A stretch of 64,000 bases of DNA from Pseudomonas sp. CCC3.1 (lineage in GTDB: Bacteria; Pseudomonadota; Gammaproteobacteria; Pseudomonadales; Pseudomonadaceae). A model generated the notes under the pieces. That model was not told where the DNA came from, did not search any database, and worked only from the letters and a program-made list of their open reading frames with translations. Position numbers and translations under genes: made by a program. Where the stretch lies: positions 5,368,501 through 5,432,500 of the forward strand of contig NZ_CP133778.1 of the NCBI RefSeq assembly GCF_034347405.1, written 5' to 3'. This document shows positions 1 through 7,884 of the stretch, piece after piece. Every line of letters starts with the position of its first letter. Position 1 is the stretch's first letter.

Positions 1-48
1 TGGATATCATTGGTTAGTGGCGTTATGCCTGATTTGCCAGAGGATTTG

Positions 49-65
49 TGCACACAAACGGTGCG
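49..65. promoter_or_regulatory. NtrC-like binding site
   Basis: The sequence reads TGCAC-ACAAAC-GGTGC-G. It matches the NtrC dyad TGCAC(Y)-N5-GGTGCA at all but two positions. Recalled synteny places glnK-amtB next to ubiK in Pseudomonas, so the site could activate a nitrogen-regulated gene left of the window. I found no correctly spaced sigma-54 -24/-12 pair between positions 1 and 48; the promoter may lie outside. Confidence 0.45.
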
Positions 66-168
66 TTGGCAGCAGGGGGTGCGCCCGAAAAATGTGCGAA
101 GCCGGGTAAAGAATCGCTCCTGACACTGCGTGATACACTCGCCGCCATCTGTTTTAAGGACCTTAACC

Positions 169-429
169 ATGCTCGCGCCCAAAGATTTTCTCGACGCCCT
201 GAGTGGCCACGCCTCACGTTTGTTCAGTGGCGAAACTGCGCTGCCGCGCAACGAAATCGAAAGCCAGTTCAAAGCCTTGCTGCAAAGTGGCTTTAGCAAA
301 CTGGACTTGGTAAGCCGCGAAGAATTCGACAGCCAGATGGTGGTCCTGGCCCGCACCCGCGCGCGCCTCGAAAGCCTTGAAGCCAAAGTGGCGGAGCTGG
401 AAGCCAAGTGGTTGCCGCCGAGCGAATAA
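169..429 (+). CDS. ubiK: UbiK accessory factor (YqiC/BMFP family)
   Basis: This 86-residue protein belongs to the ubiquinone biosynthesis accessory factor family (UbiK/YqiC). In E. coli UbiK binds UbiJ and helps the aerobic Ubi enzyme complex. The N-terminal half carries the family-like sequence KDFLDALSGHASRLF. The C-terminal 35 residues form a heptad-rich stretch (LARTRARLESLEAKVAELEAK) typical of the trimeric coiled coil of the family. The start at 169 is chosen because TAAGGA lies about 9 bases upstream; an in-frame ATG-less extension to 130 has no such signal. The gene stands alone and converges on the ABC transporter genes, separated by a strong hairpin. Confidence 0.9.
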   Translation: MLAPKDFLDALSGHASRLFSGETALPRNEIESQFKALLQSGFSKLDLVSREEFDSQMVVLARTRARLESLEAKVAELEAKWLPPSE

Positions 430-456
430 TGCGCGGATGCGGTGCACCTGCGCATG

Positions 457-490
457 ACCACTGTGGGAGCGAGCTTGCGCCCACAGTGGT
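457..490. repeat. REP-type hairpin between convergent genes
   Basis: ACCACTGTGGG (457-467) and CCCACAGTGGT (480-490) form a perfect 11-bp stem around a 12-base loop containing the REP core GAGCGAGCTTGC. It lies between the converging ubiK and ABC ATPase genes and could stop or protect both transcripts. It has no long T run, so the terminator role is inferred. Confidence 0.75.
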
Positions 491-500
491 CCGGCGGCAC

Positions 501-1229
501 TCAGTGCTGCAAGATCTTGGACAGAAAGCTGCGAGCGCGATCTGAGCGCGGAGCGCTGAAGAACTCTTCGGACTTCACATCTTCAATAATCTCGCCGCCG
601 TCCATGAACACGATGCGATCTGCCACTTTGCGGGCGAAACCCATTTCGTGGGTGACACACATCATGGTCATGCCCTCTCCCGCCAGCTCAACCATGACGT
701 CCAGGACTTCGTTGACCATCTCCGGGTCCAGCGCCGAGGTCGGCTCATCGAACAGCATCGCAATGGGGTCCATCGCCAGCGCTCGCGCAATGGCAACTCG
801 CTGCTGCTGACCGCCCGACAACTGAATCGGGTACTTGTGGGCGTGGCTCTTGAGCCCCACGCGTTCGAGCAGCGCCATGCCTTTTTTGGTCGCTGCGTGG
901 CGATCACGGCCCAGCACTTTGATTTGCGCAAGGTTGAGGTTGTCGATAATGGTCAGGTGCGGGAACAGCTCGAAATGCTGGAACACCATGCCCACCCGGG
1001 CCCGCAACTTCGGCAAGTCGACACCTTTGCCGGTGACAGGCTGGTTCTCGATGAAAATATCGCCCTTTTGTACCGGCTCCAGGCCGTTGACGCATTTGAT
1101 CAACGTGCTTTTGCCTGAGCCGGAGGGGCCGCACACCACCATGACTTCACCGCGGGCAAGCTCAGTGGTGCAGTTCTTCAGGACCTGGAAGTTGCCGTAC
1201 CATTTGCTCAGGTTGTTCATCTGGATCAT
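501..1229 (-). CDS. Polar amino-acid ABC transporter ATPase (GltL/AatP-like)
   Basis: This 242-residue ATPase powers uptake of a polar, probably acidic, amino acid across the inner membrane. Walker A GPSGSGKST is at residues 34-42, the LSGGQ signature at 137-141, and Walker B ends in the DE of MLFDEP at 161-162. The length and sequence are those of the GltL/GlnQ/AatP group. It is the last gene of a leftward operon and its start overlaps the end of the upstream permease by four bases (ATGA), which implies translational coupling. The exact substrate cannot be read from the ATPase; acidic amino acids are inferred from the binding protein. Confidence 0.92.
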   Translation of the reverse strand: MIQMNNLSKWYGNFQVLKNCTTELARGEVMVVCGPSGSGKSTLIKCVNGLEPVQKGDIFIENQPVTGKGVDLPKLRARVGMVFQHFELFPHLTIIDNLNLAQIKVLGRDRHAATKKGMALLERVGLKSHAHKYPIQLSGGQQQRVAIARALAMDPIAMLFDEPTSALDPEMVNEVLDVMVELAGEGMTMMCVTHEMGFARKVADRIVFMDGGEIIEDVKSEEFFSAPRSDRARSFLSKILQH

Positions 1230-1912
1230 GCGGTTTTCCCTACGTTTGTTTTCAGGCGTTTGCTCAGACTGGACAGCAGGTAACAGATCACCAGATAGAC
1301 CAATGCAACGAACAGATACAGTTCGACCAGACGTCCATCACGCTGCGCGAATTTGCTCGCGGCACCCGTGAAGTCGGCGATGGACAGCACATACACCAGC
1401 GAGGTGTCTTGAAACAGGATGATGGTCTGGGTCAGCAACAGCGGCGCCATGCGTCTGAGGGCTTGCGGCAGGATCACGTAGGCCATCGCTTGTGTCGGGC
1501 GCAGGCCGAGGGCCGCGGCGGCCTGTTTCTGGCCTGGGCTGATGCTTTGGATACCCCCGCGAATAATCTCGCTGTAGTAGGCCGCCTCGAACATGCAGAA
1601 CGTCACGAAGGCGGTGACGATCGGCCCGATCTGCACCGGTCTTTCCGTGCCGAAGGCCATTTGCAGCAACAAGGGCATCAGAAAGTAGAACCAGAAAATC
1701 ACCAGTACCAGCGGGATGCTGCGCATGACGGTGACGTAGCCCAAGGCAAAACCACGCAGGACGCGGTTGTGCGATAGACGCATGATCGCCAGCAGGGTGC
1801 CCGTGACGATACCCACCGACATGGCGACGAAGGTCAGCAGCAACGTAAATTTAAGGCCGCTCCACAGCGCGGGCATGGCCCGGACAATGACGCTTGGATC
1901 TAAATCAAACAT
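1226..1912 (-). CDS. Polar amino-acid ABC permease (GltK/AatM-like)
   Basis: This 228-residue inner-membrane permease has several hydrophobic segments and the HisM-type EAA loop around ALGLRPTQAMAYVILPQALRR, the contact site for the ATPase. It resembles the GltK/AatM subunit of glutamate/aspartate importers. It starts two bases after the end of the other permease and overlaps the ATPase by four bases, so the three genes are surely co-transcribed. The two permeases probably form a heterodimer, as in GltJK. Confidence 0.9.
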   Translation of the reverse strand: MFDLDPSVIVRAMPALWSGLKFTLLLTFVAMSVGIVTGTLLAIMRLSHNRVLRGFALGYVTVMRSIPLVLVIFWFYFLMPLLLQMAFGTERPVQIGPIVTAFVTFCMFEAAYYSEIIRGGIQSISPGQKQAAAALGLRPTQAMAYVILPQALRRMAPLLLTQTIILFQDTSLVYVLSIADFTGAASKFAQRDGRLVELYLFVALVYLVICYLLSSLSKRLKTNVGKTA

Positions 1913-1914
1913 GA

Positions 1915-2643
1915 CTACCTCGTCGCGCCGCGAATGGTCAGGGAACGTTCTATATGGCCCATGACGAAGGTCACCAGCAGCGAAATGACCACGTAAATCA
2001 CGGTCGCGGCGGTGAATGCTTCGAAGGTGTTGAACGAGTATTCGCTGATGTTTCGCGCTTGCGCGGTCAACTCCATCAAGCCGATCGTCAGCGCCACTGA
2101 TGAGTTCTTCAGGGTGTTCAATGCCTCAGATGTCAGCGGCGGGAACACCACGCGGATCGCTTGTGGCAACAGGACTTGCAGGTACATCTGAGCAGGTCGC
2201 AGACCCAGCGCCAGTGCTGCGCCACGCTGCCCTTGGGCGACCGACTCAATGCCTGCCTTGAACAGCTCCGACAGCTTGGCCGAGGTGAACAGGGTGAGGG
2301 CGACTACAGCGCTGAAAAACGATGGGTAGGGCAAATCTTGCTTGAGGTAATCACCCGCCCAAACGGGCAGTAACTCCGGGAGCACGAAGAAGCAGATGAA
2401 CATCTGCACCAGCAAGGGAATGTTGCGAAACACTTCGGTGTAGAGGTTGCACAGCCACACCACCGGGCGCAGCGTCGTGGTGCGCAGGGTGCCGACCAGG
2501 CCGCCGATCAGAAACGCCAGGATGAACGCGACCAGGGTGGTGGCCAACGTCCAGCTGGTGCCGGTAATCAGCCATTGCAGGTATGACGAAGACTCTCCGG
2601 GAGCAGACTCCCAAAAAATATTCCAATTCCAGTTGTAATCCAT
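1915..2643 (-). CDS. Polar amino-acid ABC permease (GltJ/AatQ-like)
   Basis: This 242-residue permease starts MDYNWNWNIFWE, the usual N-terminus of the GltJ/AatQ group. The EAA motif is visible at ALGLRPAQMYLQVLLPQAIR. The first in-frame start lies 60 bases farther out, but the internal ATG at 2643 gives the family's normal N-terminus, so it is preferred. A 114-base gap separates it from the upstream binding-protein gene. That gap holds a hairpin that overlaps the binding-protein stop codon. Confidence 0.9.
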   Translation of the reverse strand: MDYNWNWNIFWESAPGESSSYLQWLITGTSWTLATTLVAFILAFLIGGLVGTLRTTTLRPVVWLCNLYTEVFRNIPLLVQMFICFFVLPELLPVWAGDYLKQDLPYPSFFSAVVALTLFTSAKLSELFKAGIESVAQGQRGAALALGLRPAQMYLQVLLPQAIRVVFPPLTSEALNTLKNSSVALTIGLMELTAQARNISEYSFNTFEAFTAATVIYVVISLLVTFVMGHIERSLTIRGATR

Positions 2644-2739
2644 GAAGCACCAACCTTTGAAAGGAAATATAGGTCGGAGCACACCCATGTCCCGGCCAAT
2701 CACACCTCTCCCTGTCTGTTGACTGGCTGGAATCAGGAC

Positions 2740-2765
2740 GCGTCTGACGCGGTGGAATCAGACGC
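2740..2765 (-). promoter_or_regulatory. Intra-operon hairpin after binding-protein gene
   Basis: GCGTCTGA (2740-2747) and TCAGACGC (2758-2765) form a perfect 8-bp stem with a 10-base loop. The stem includes the binding-protein stop codon (2758-2760). Such hairpins between binding-protein and permease genes are known to stabilise the upstream mRNA or cause partial termination, giving excess binding protein. That role here is inferred. Confidence 0.5.
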
Positions 2766-3654
2766 CGGTGTCGTTCGGATGGGCGATGGCTTCTTTCAAG
2801 GCGTCACTCATCGGCAGATTGATTACGCTATTTTTCGGTGGGATGGGTTGCTGGAACCATTTCGGATAGAGGGTATCGATCTCGCCCGAGCTGTAGAGAG
2901 TGCGCAAGGCGTCGTCAGCGAACGTTTTAAACTGCGGGTCGTTCTTGCGAATGCCGATGGCATACGGTTCGGCAGACATGGGCTCGGACAGCAAGGTGTA
3001 GGCATCCGGGGAGCGGCTTTGAGCGATGGTGGCCATCAACTGCACGTCATCGTTGATGTAAGCAACGGCGCGGCCGGTCTCCAACATCAGGAAGGCTTCA
3101 CCACCATCTTTGGCATTAAGGATCTTCAGGCCCAGGGCTTTTTCCCGGTCGAGGTTTTTGGTGATCCACTCGCCGCTGCCGCCGGTAATCACCACCACGG
3201 ACTTGCCTTTAAGGTCGGCAACGCTGGCGATTCCAGCATTTTTCTTGACCGCGTATTTGGCGCTGGCGACATAGCTGGTGAGCAGAAAGCCGATTTGTTT
3301 CTGGCGCTCAACGGTGTTGGTTGTCACGCCGCATTCCAGGTCAATGGTGCCGTTGATCAGAAGTGGCGTACGGGTGGCTGCAACCACGGACACGTATTCG
3401 GTCTTGAGGTTGGGCTCACCGACTTTGACCTTGATTTGATCAACAATTTTTTTGCACAGCTCGACGCTGTAACCGATCGGTTGCTGGTCATCGTTCAGAT
3501 AGGAAAAGGGCAATGAGGCGTCACGATAGCCCAGGGTGACGGTGCCTGATTCCTTGATTTTTTTCAGTGTTCCGGTGAGGTCTTCAGCCTGAACAGCGGT
3601 GCACAAACAAGCACCGACAATAAGGGCAAGCAGCTTTTTCTTGTGATCGAACAT
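2758..3654 (-). CDS. Periplasmic acidic amino-acid binding protein (GltI/AatJ-like)
   Basis: This 298-residue family 3 extracellular solute-binding protein captures substrate for the ABC importer encoded downstream. Residues 1-23 form a signal peptide (three lysines, hydrophobic core, AVQA cleavage site). The mature part has the GltI-like features SGTVTLGYRDASLPFSYL and TNTVERQKQIGF. It is closest in style to glutamate/aspartate binding proteins (GltI, AatJ). It lies 54 bases after the aminotransferase gene and is the second gene of the operon. The ligand is inferred to be dicarboxylic; the adjacent aminotransferase and KdgD-like enzyme suggest it may not be plain glutamate. Confidence 0.9.
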   Translation of the reverse strand: MFDHKKKLLALIVGACLCTAVQAEDLTGTLKKIKESGTVTLGYRDASLPFSYLNDDQQPIGYSVELCKKIVDQIKVKVGEPNLKTEYVSVVAATRTPLLINGTIDLECGVTTNTVERQKQIGFLLTSYVASAKYAVKKNAGIASVADLKGKSVVVITGGSGEWITKNLDREKALGLKILNAKDGGEAFLMLETGRAVAYINDDVQLMATIAQSRSPDAYTLLSEPMSAEPYAIGIRKNDPQFKTFADDALRTLYSSGEIDTLYPKWFQQPIPPKNSVINLPMSDALKEAIAHPNDTGV

Positions 3655-3708
3655 GGGGATCTCCGACTATTTGTTATGGCAGCTTTGGCACAGCAAAGGA
3701 CGAAGGCT

Positions 3709-4911
3709 TTAGCGCAAGGCGCCAAGGGCTTCGTTGAGACGAACAACAGCTTTTTTTATTTGATCGCGAGAAGTCGCAAACGACAGTCGGAAGTAGCCCG
3801 GCAAGCCGAATGCCAAGCCCGGTACCACTGCGACACCCGCGTGATCGAGCAGATACGCGGACAGCTCAACATCGTCACGGATGACCTGCCCTTGAGGGGT
3901 GACGCGGCCCAGCAATTGGCTGCATTCAGGGAATGCGTAGAACGCACCTGCCGGTGCATCAATGCGCAAACCTGCACATTGGCTCAGGCCGTCCACCAGC
4001 AAGCGGCCTCGCTCGGCGTATTCTTTGGCGCTGCGTGTAACGAAGTCTTGCGGGCCATCCAGGGCTGCGCGAGACGCTTCCTGAGAGATGGCACTCGCAC
4101 CTGAAGTGCTTTGCGATTGAATCTTGCTGACGGCAGCGATCAGCGCTTTCGGGCCCGCGGCGTAACCGATCCGCCAACCCGTCATGGCATACGCTTTGGC
4201 CACGCCATTGATCAGCAGCGTGCGCTCGCGCAATTGCGGGCAGGCGTTACCGAATGAGACGAAGGGCTGGTCAGCCAGCAACACGTGTTCGTAGATTTCG
4301 TCGGACATCACCAGCACGTTGGGGTAATCCTCCAACGCGTTCCCCAAGGCTTGCAGCTCGGCTTCGGAGTAAATTGCGCCGCTCGGGTTAGACGGTGTAT
4401 TGAGGATCAGCCAGCGGGTTTTGTCGTTCAGTTGAGCCTGCAGTGCTTCGACACTCAGCTTGAAACCGGCCTCAATGCCGCAGGGCACGACCCGTGGGGT
4501 GCCGCCGTTAAGCGTGACGATATCGGAATAAGACACCCAGTACGGCGCGGGGATGATCACCTCATCACCGGCTTCCAGCGTGGCCATGAACGTATTGAAG
4601 ATCACTTGCTTGGCGCCGTTTCCGACAGTGATTTCATCGACGCTATACGTCAGGCCGTTTTCGCGCTGAAATTTACGGGTAATCGCCTGACGCAGTGCCA
4701 AGGTGCCTTGCGGCGCGGTGTAGCGGGTATGGCCATCGCGCATGGCCTGACAGGCCGCGTCGATGATATGCGTGGGAGTATCGAAGTCTGGTTCGCCCAG
4801 GCTCATGTCGACAATGTCGCGGCCCTGGCTGGCTAACTCTTTGGCACGCATGGAAATAATCATGCTGGGGGACGAGGAGATTTGTTTGACCCGATGACTC
4901 TCGAAACTCAT
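3709..4911 (-). CDS. Class I PLP aminotransferase (aspartate aminotransferase-like)
   Basis: This 400-residue cytosolic fold-type I aminotransferase has the expected landmarks: NTPSNPSG at 171-178, DEIYE at 204-208 with the PLP-contacting Asp204 and Tyr207, Schiff-base Lys239 in GVAKAYAMTGWR, and Arg246. It probably moves an amino group between an amino acid imported by the neighbouring ABC system and an oxo acid. The ATG at 4911 is preferred over the in-frame ATG at 4989, because AAAGGCGGG lies 7-10 bases upstream and the family N-terminus follows. It is the first gene of the leftward operon and faces kdgD across the double-operator gap. The substrate is unknown. Confidence 0.85.
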   Translation of the reverse strand: MSFESHRVKQISSSPSMIISMRAKELASQGRDIVDMSLGEPDFDTPTHIIDAACQAMRDGHTRYTAPQGTLALRQAITRKFQRENGLTYSVDEITVGNGAKQVIFNTFMATLEAGDEVIIPAPYWVSYSDIVTLNGGTPRVVPCGIEAGFKLSVEALQAQLNDKTRWLILNTPSNPSGAIYSEAELQALGNALEDYPNVLVMSDEIYEHVLLADQPFVSFGNACPQLRERTLLINGVAKAYAMTGWRIGYAAGPKALIAAVSKIQSQSTSGASAISQEASRAALDGPQDFVTRSAKEYAERGRLLVDGLSQCAGLRIDAPAGAFYAFPECSQLLGRVTPQGQVIRDDVELSAYLLDHAGVAVVPGLAFGLPGYFRLSFATSRDQIKKAVVRLNEALGALR

Positions 4912-4966
4912 GAAATACCCGCCTTTTATGGAGGACCGCTGGAATTTACGGGGTGCCTCGCAGTTG

Positions 4967-4988
4967 TTGTACGACATGGTATGACACA
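4967..4988. promoter_or_regulatory. Operator-like site A (GntR/FadR type)
   Basis: The site reads TTGTACGA-CATG-GTATGAC-ACA. It contains two tandem GT-N3-AC cores, GTACGAC and GTATGAC, spaced 10 bp apart. These resemble FadR-subfamily GntR operators (TNGTNNNACNA). It begins about 55 bases upstream of the aminotransferase start. The same TTGTACGA-N4-GTATGAC string recurs at 5221. No regulator gene sits nearby in the window. Confidence 0.55.
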
Positions 4989-5220
4989 TATATCGGTTTT
5001 CGCAATCCGGAAAAAGCCCCGAAATAAGGAAAAAAATAACATTGCTGATTGATGGGTTCGAGCAGGAGAAATGAGTTGCAGTGTGTCTGTTTTCTGTGCC
5101 TTGAAACCTGAAGAAAACCTCAGGTGGGGATACGTTTCAAAGCACCGGACACTATGTGCCTGGCAGTGGCGTTTCTAAAAAAGAGAGTGCATTCATGTTC
5201 TTGAGCGTTCCAATTTGATG

Positions 5221-5243
5221 TTGTACGATGACGTATGACGTCA
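5221..5243. promoter_or_regulatory. Operator-like site B (GntR/FadR type)
   Basis: The site reads TTGTACGA-TGAC-GTATGAC-GTCA and shares the 15 fixed positions of site A. The inner ACGT-ATG-ACGT is a perfect dyad. It lies 53 bases before the kdgD start. The divergent gap (4912-5295, 384 bases) otherwise shows no ORF; the two sites sit near its two ends, one per transcription unit, which suggests coordinated control of both arms. Confidence 0.55.
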
Positions 5244-5295
5244 GCAAGGGCTGACGCTTTTCCTGCAACACATTACATTCCAGGGTGTTCGAATA

Positions 5296-6207
5296 ATGAA
5301 TCCACAAGAACTGAAGTCCATCCTCTCGTCCGGCCTACTGTCTTTTCCGCTCACCGATTTCACGGCTCAAGGTGACTTCCACCGCGAGGGTTACATCAAG
5401 CGTCTGGAATGGCTGGCCCCATATGGTGCTTCTGCCTTGTTCGCGGCAGGCGGCACCGGTGAGTTCTTCTCCCTGGCGGCCAGCGAGTATTCGCAGGTGA
5501 TCAAAACCGCTGTCGATACCTGCGCCACCAGCGTGCCGATTCTGGCCGGGGTCGGCGGCTCGACGCGTCAAGCCATCGAGTACGCTCAAGAAGCCGAACG
5601 TCTGGGCGCCAAAGGCCTGCTGCTGTTGCCGCACTACCTGACAGAAGCCAGCCAGGAAGGCGTTGCTGCCCACGTAGAAGCCGTGTGCAAGTCGGTCAAA
5701 ATCGGTGTCGTTGTTTACAACCGCAACGTGTGCCGCCTGACCGCGCCGCTGCTGGAGCAACTGGCCGAGCGTTGCCCGAACCTGATCGGTTACAAAGATG
5801 GCCTGGGTGACATCGAACTGATGGTCTCGATTCGTCGCCGCCTTGGCGACCGTTTCAGCTACCTGGGCGGTTTGCCGACGGCCGAGGTCTACGCTGCGGC
5901 TTACAAAGCGCTGGGCGTGCCTGTTTACTCCTCGGCGGTGTTCAACTTCATCCCGAAAACCGCGATGGACTTCTACCACGCCATTGCCCGCGAAGATCAC
6001 GCCACGGTCGGCAAGATCATCGACGACTTCTTCCTGCCATACCTGGACATCCGCAACCGAAAAGCCGGTTACGCGGTGAGCATCGTCAAGGCCGGGGCCA
6101 CCATCTCTGGCTACAGCGCAGGCCCGGTCCGCACCCCGCTGACTGATTTGTTGCCAGAAGAATACGACGCACTGGCGGCCTTGATTCACAAACAAGGCCC
6201 GCAATAA
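5296..6207 (+). CDS. kdgD: 5-dehydro-4-deoxyglucarate dehydratase-like protein
   Basis: This 303-residue TIM-barrel enzyme of the DapA/NAL superfamily matches KdgD, which dehydrates and decarboxylates 5-dehydro-4-deoxy-D-glucarate to 2,5-dioxopentanoate. GGTGEF is at 52-57, the catalytic Tyr141 is in VVYNRN, and Schiff-base Lys167 is in LIGYKDG. RBS-like AGGGTG precedes the ATG. In known glucarate clusters KdgD sits with a dehydratase and an MFS glucarate transporter. Here it faces an amino-acid ABC importer and an aminotransferase and shares their operator. It may therefore act on an oxo acid derived from an imported amino acid; the annotated reaction is family-based, the pathway is not proven. 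Confidence 0.85.
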   Translation: MNPQELKSILSSGLLSFPLTDFTAQGDFHREGYIKRLEWLAPYGASALFAAGGTGEFFSLAASEYSQVIKTAVDTCATSVPILAGVGGSTRQAIEYAQEAERLGAKGLLLLPHYLTEASQEGVAAHVEAVCKSVKIGVVVYNRNVCRLTAPLLEQLAERCPNLIGYKDGLGDIELMVSIRRRLGDRFSYLGGLPTAEVYAAAYKALGVPVYSSAVFNFIPKTAMDFYHAIAREDHATVGKIIDDFFLPYLDIRNRKAGYAVSIVKAGATISGYSAGPVRTPLTDLLPEEYDALAALIHKQGPQ

Positions 6208-6220
6208 AAGGCACGCGCGG

Positions 6221-6292
6221 CTTGTAGGAGCGAGCTTGCCTCGCGATCTTTTGATCGTTTAAAAGATCGCGAGGCAAGCTCGCTCCTACAAG
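6221..6292. repeat. REP doublet (GTAGGAGCGAGCTTGC family)
   Basis: Bases 6221-6252 and 6261-6292 are perfect 32-bp inverted repeats around an 8-base loop. The arms contain GTAGGAGCGAGCTTGCC followed by TCGCGATCTTTT. It is one of several copies of this family in the window (also 19461, 24261, 28427, 47480) and follows kdgD, where it could act as an mRNA 3'-end structure. Confidence 0.9.
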
Positions 6293-6390
6293 GTTTTAAC
6301 TGCCACATTCACATCCGGTATCCATTCCAGCTCAACCCTGGGTCTTCGATTCGCGCAGGATGCGTGTTTTGCGAACTCAAGGAATGAGTC

Positions 6391-7884
6391 ATGTCACTGG
6401 CCATCGTTTACAGCCGCGCTCAAGTGGGCGTAGAGGCCCCAGCCGTCACGGTCGAGACGCATCTTGCCAATGGGTTGCCGGCGTTCACCCTGGTCGGGTT
6501 GCCTGAAACAGCGGTCAAGGAAAGCAAAGACCGGGTACGCAGCGCGATTCTCAATTCCAGCCTGGATTTTCCCGCTCGCCGTATCACCCTCAATCTGGCG
6601 CCCGCCGACCTGCCCAAGGACGGCGGGCGTTTTGATTTGGCCATTGCGCTGGGCATTCTGGCCGCCAGCGGGCAACTACCGGCCAAGGCGCTGGAGCAGG
6701 TGGAGTGTCTGGGGGAGTTGGCGTTGTCGGGCGCCATTCGCTCGGTTCAGGGCGTGTTGCCTGCCGCGTTGGCAGCGCGGGCGGCGGGTCGAGCCTTAGT
6801 CGTGCCGCTGGCGAATGCCGAAGAGGCGTCACTGGCCTCGGGTTTGACAGTGATTGCGGCCGAGCACTTGCTGCAGGTGGTGGCGCACTTTGCGGGGCGC
6901 GCGGTGATTGAGCCCTATGCTGCCAGTGGTTTATTGCACGTGAGCAAACCGTATCCCGACTTGAGTGATGTTCAGGGGCAACTCTCGGCCAAGCGGGCGT
7001 TATTGATCGCCGCCGCTGGCAGCCACAATCTGCTGTTCACCGGGCCGCCTGGCACCGGAAAAACCTTGCTGGCCAGCCGCTTGCCCGGCTTGCTGCCGCC
7101 ACTCAACGAGCAAGAAGCGCTGGAAGTGGCGGCCATCCAGTCCGTCGCCAGTCATGTGCCGTTAAGTTGCTGGCCGCAGCGCCCGTTTCGCCAGCCGCAC
7201 CATTCCGCTTCCGGCCCGGCATTGGTGGGCGGCGGCTCAAAACCGCAGCCAGGCGAAATCACCTTGGCGCATCACGGGGTATTGTTTCTCGATGAGCTGC
7301 CCGAGTTCGATCGCAAAGTGCTGGAAGTGCTCAGAGAACCCATGGAATCGGGATTTATCGTGATCGCCCGTGCACGGGACCGCATGCGTTTTCCGGCGCG
7401 CTTCCAGTTGGTCGCCGCCATGAACCCCTGCCCTTGCGGCTACTTGGGCGAACCCACAGGACGCTGCCGTTGCACCCCGGAACAGATCCAGCGTTACCGC
7501 AACAAACTCTCCGGCCCCTTGCTCGACCGCATCGACTTGCACCTGACGGTGGCCCGAGAAACCACCTCGCTCAACCCGCCTCTCGCGTCGGGTGACACCA
7601 CCGCCAACGCGGCTGCGCTCGTCGCGGACGCGCGGGAGCGGCAGTTGCAACGTCAGGGGTGTGCCAATGCCTTTCTCGACCTACCGGGGGTGAGGGCCCA
7701 ATGCAGACTGAGCGATGTGGATAACACCTGGCTGGAGACAGCGTGCGAGCGGATGACCTTGTCGCTAAGAGCCGCGCATCGCTTATTGAAAGTGGCGCGG
7801 ACATTGGCTGACCTGGAGCAGGTGGAATGCATTGAGCGTAAGCATCTGGCCGAGGCGTTGCAGTATCGGCCGGTGGGTGGGTGA
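6391..7884 (+). CDS. comM: ComM/YifB AAA+ helicase-like ATPase
   Basis: This 497-residue protein is the full-length Mg-chelatase-related ATPase ComM (YifB). In Vibrio ComM is a hexameric branch-migration helicase that helps integrate transforming DNA. The N-terminal Lon-like fold spans about residues 1-180, Walker A GPPGTGKT is at 218-225, Walker B LFLDELPEF is near 295, the cysteine-rich CPCGYLGEPTGRCRC lies near 350, and the C-terminal Mg_chelatase_C domain is intact. RBS AAGGAATG precedes the ATG. In other pseudomonads it lies close to ubiK; here the ABC/aminotransferase/kdgD cassette lies between them. Confidence 0.95.
   Translation: MSLAIVYSRAQVGVEAPAVTVETHLANGLPAFTLVGLPETAVKESKDRVRSAILNSSLDFPARRITLNLAPADLPKDGGRFDLAIALGILAASGQLPAKALEQVECLGELALSGAIRSVQGVLPAALAARAAGRALVVPLANAEEASLASGLTVIAAEHLLQVVAHFAGRAVIEPYAASGLLHVSKPYPDLSDVQGQLSAKRALLIAAAGSHNLLFTGPPGTGKTLLASRLPGLLPPLNEQEALEVAAIQSVASHVPLSCWPQRPFRQPHHSASGPALVGGGSKPQPGEITLAHHGVLFLDELPEFDRKVLEVLREPMESGFIVIARARDRMRFPARFQLVAAMNPCPCGYLGEPTGRCRCTPEQIQRYRNKLSGPLLDRIDLHLTVARETTSLNPPLASGDTTANAAALVADARERQLQRQGCANAFLDLPGVRAQCRLSDVDNTWLETACERMTLSLRAAHRLLKVARTLADLEQVECIERKHLAEALQYRPVGG

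Noticed and set aside
1..48. Sigma-54 promoter near the NtrC-like site
   Set aside because: GG and GC elements occur but not with the required 10-base spacing on either strand.
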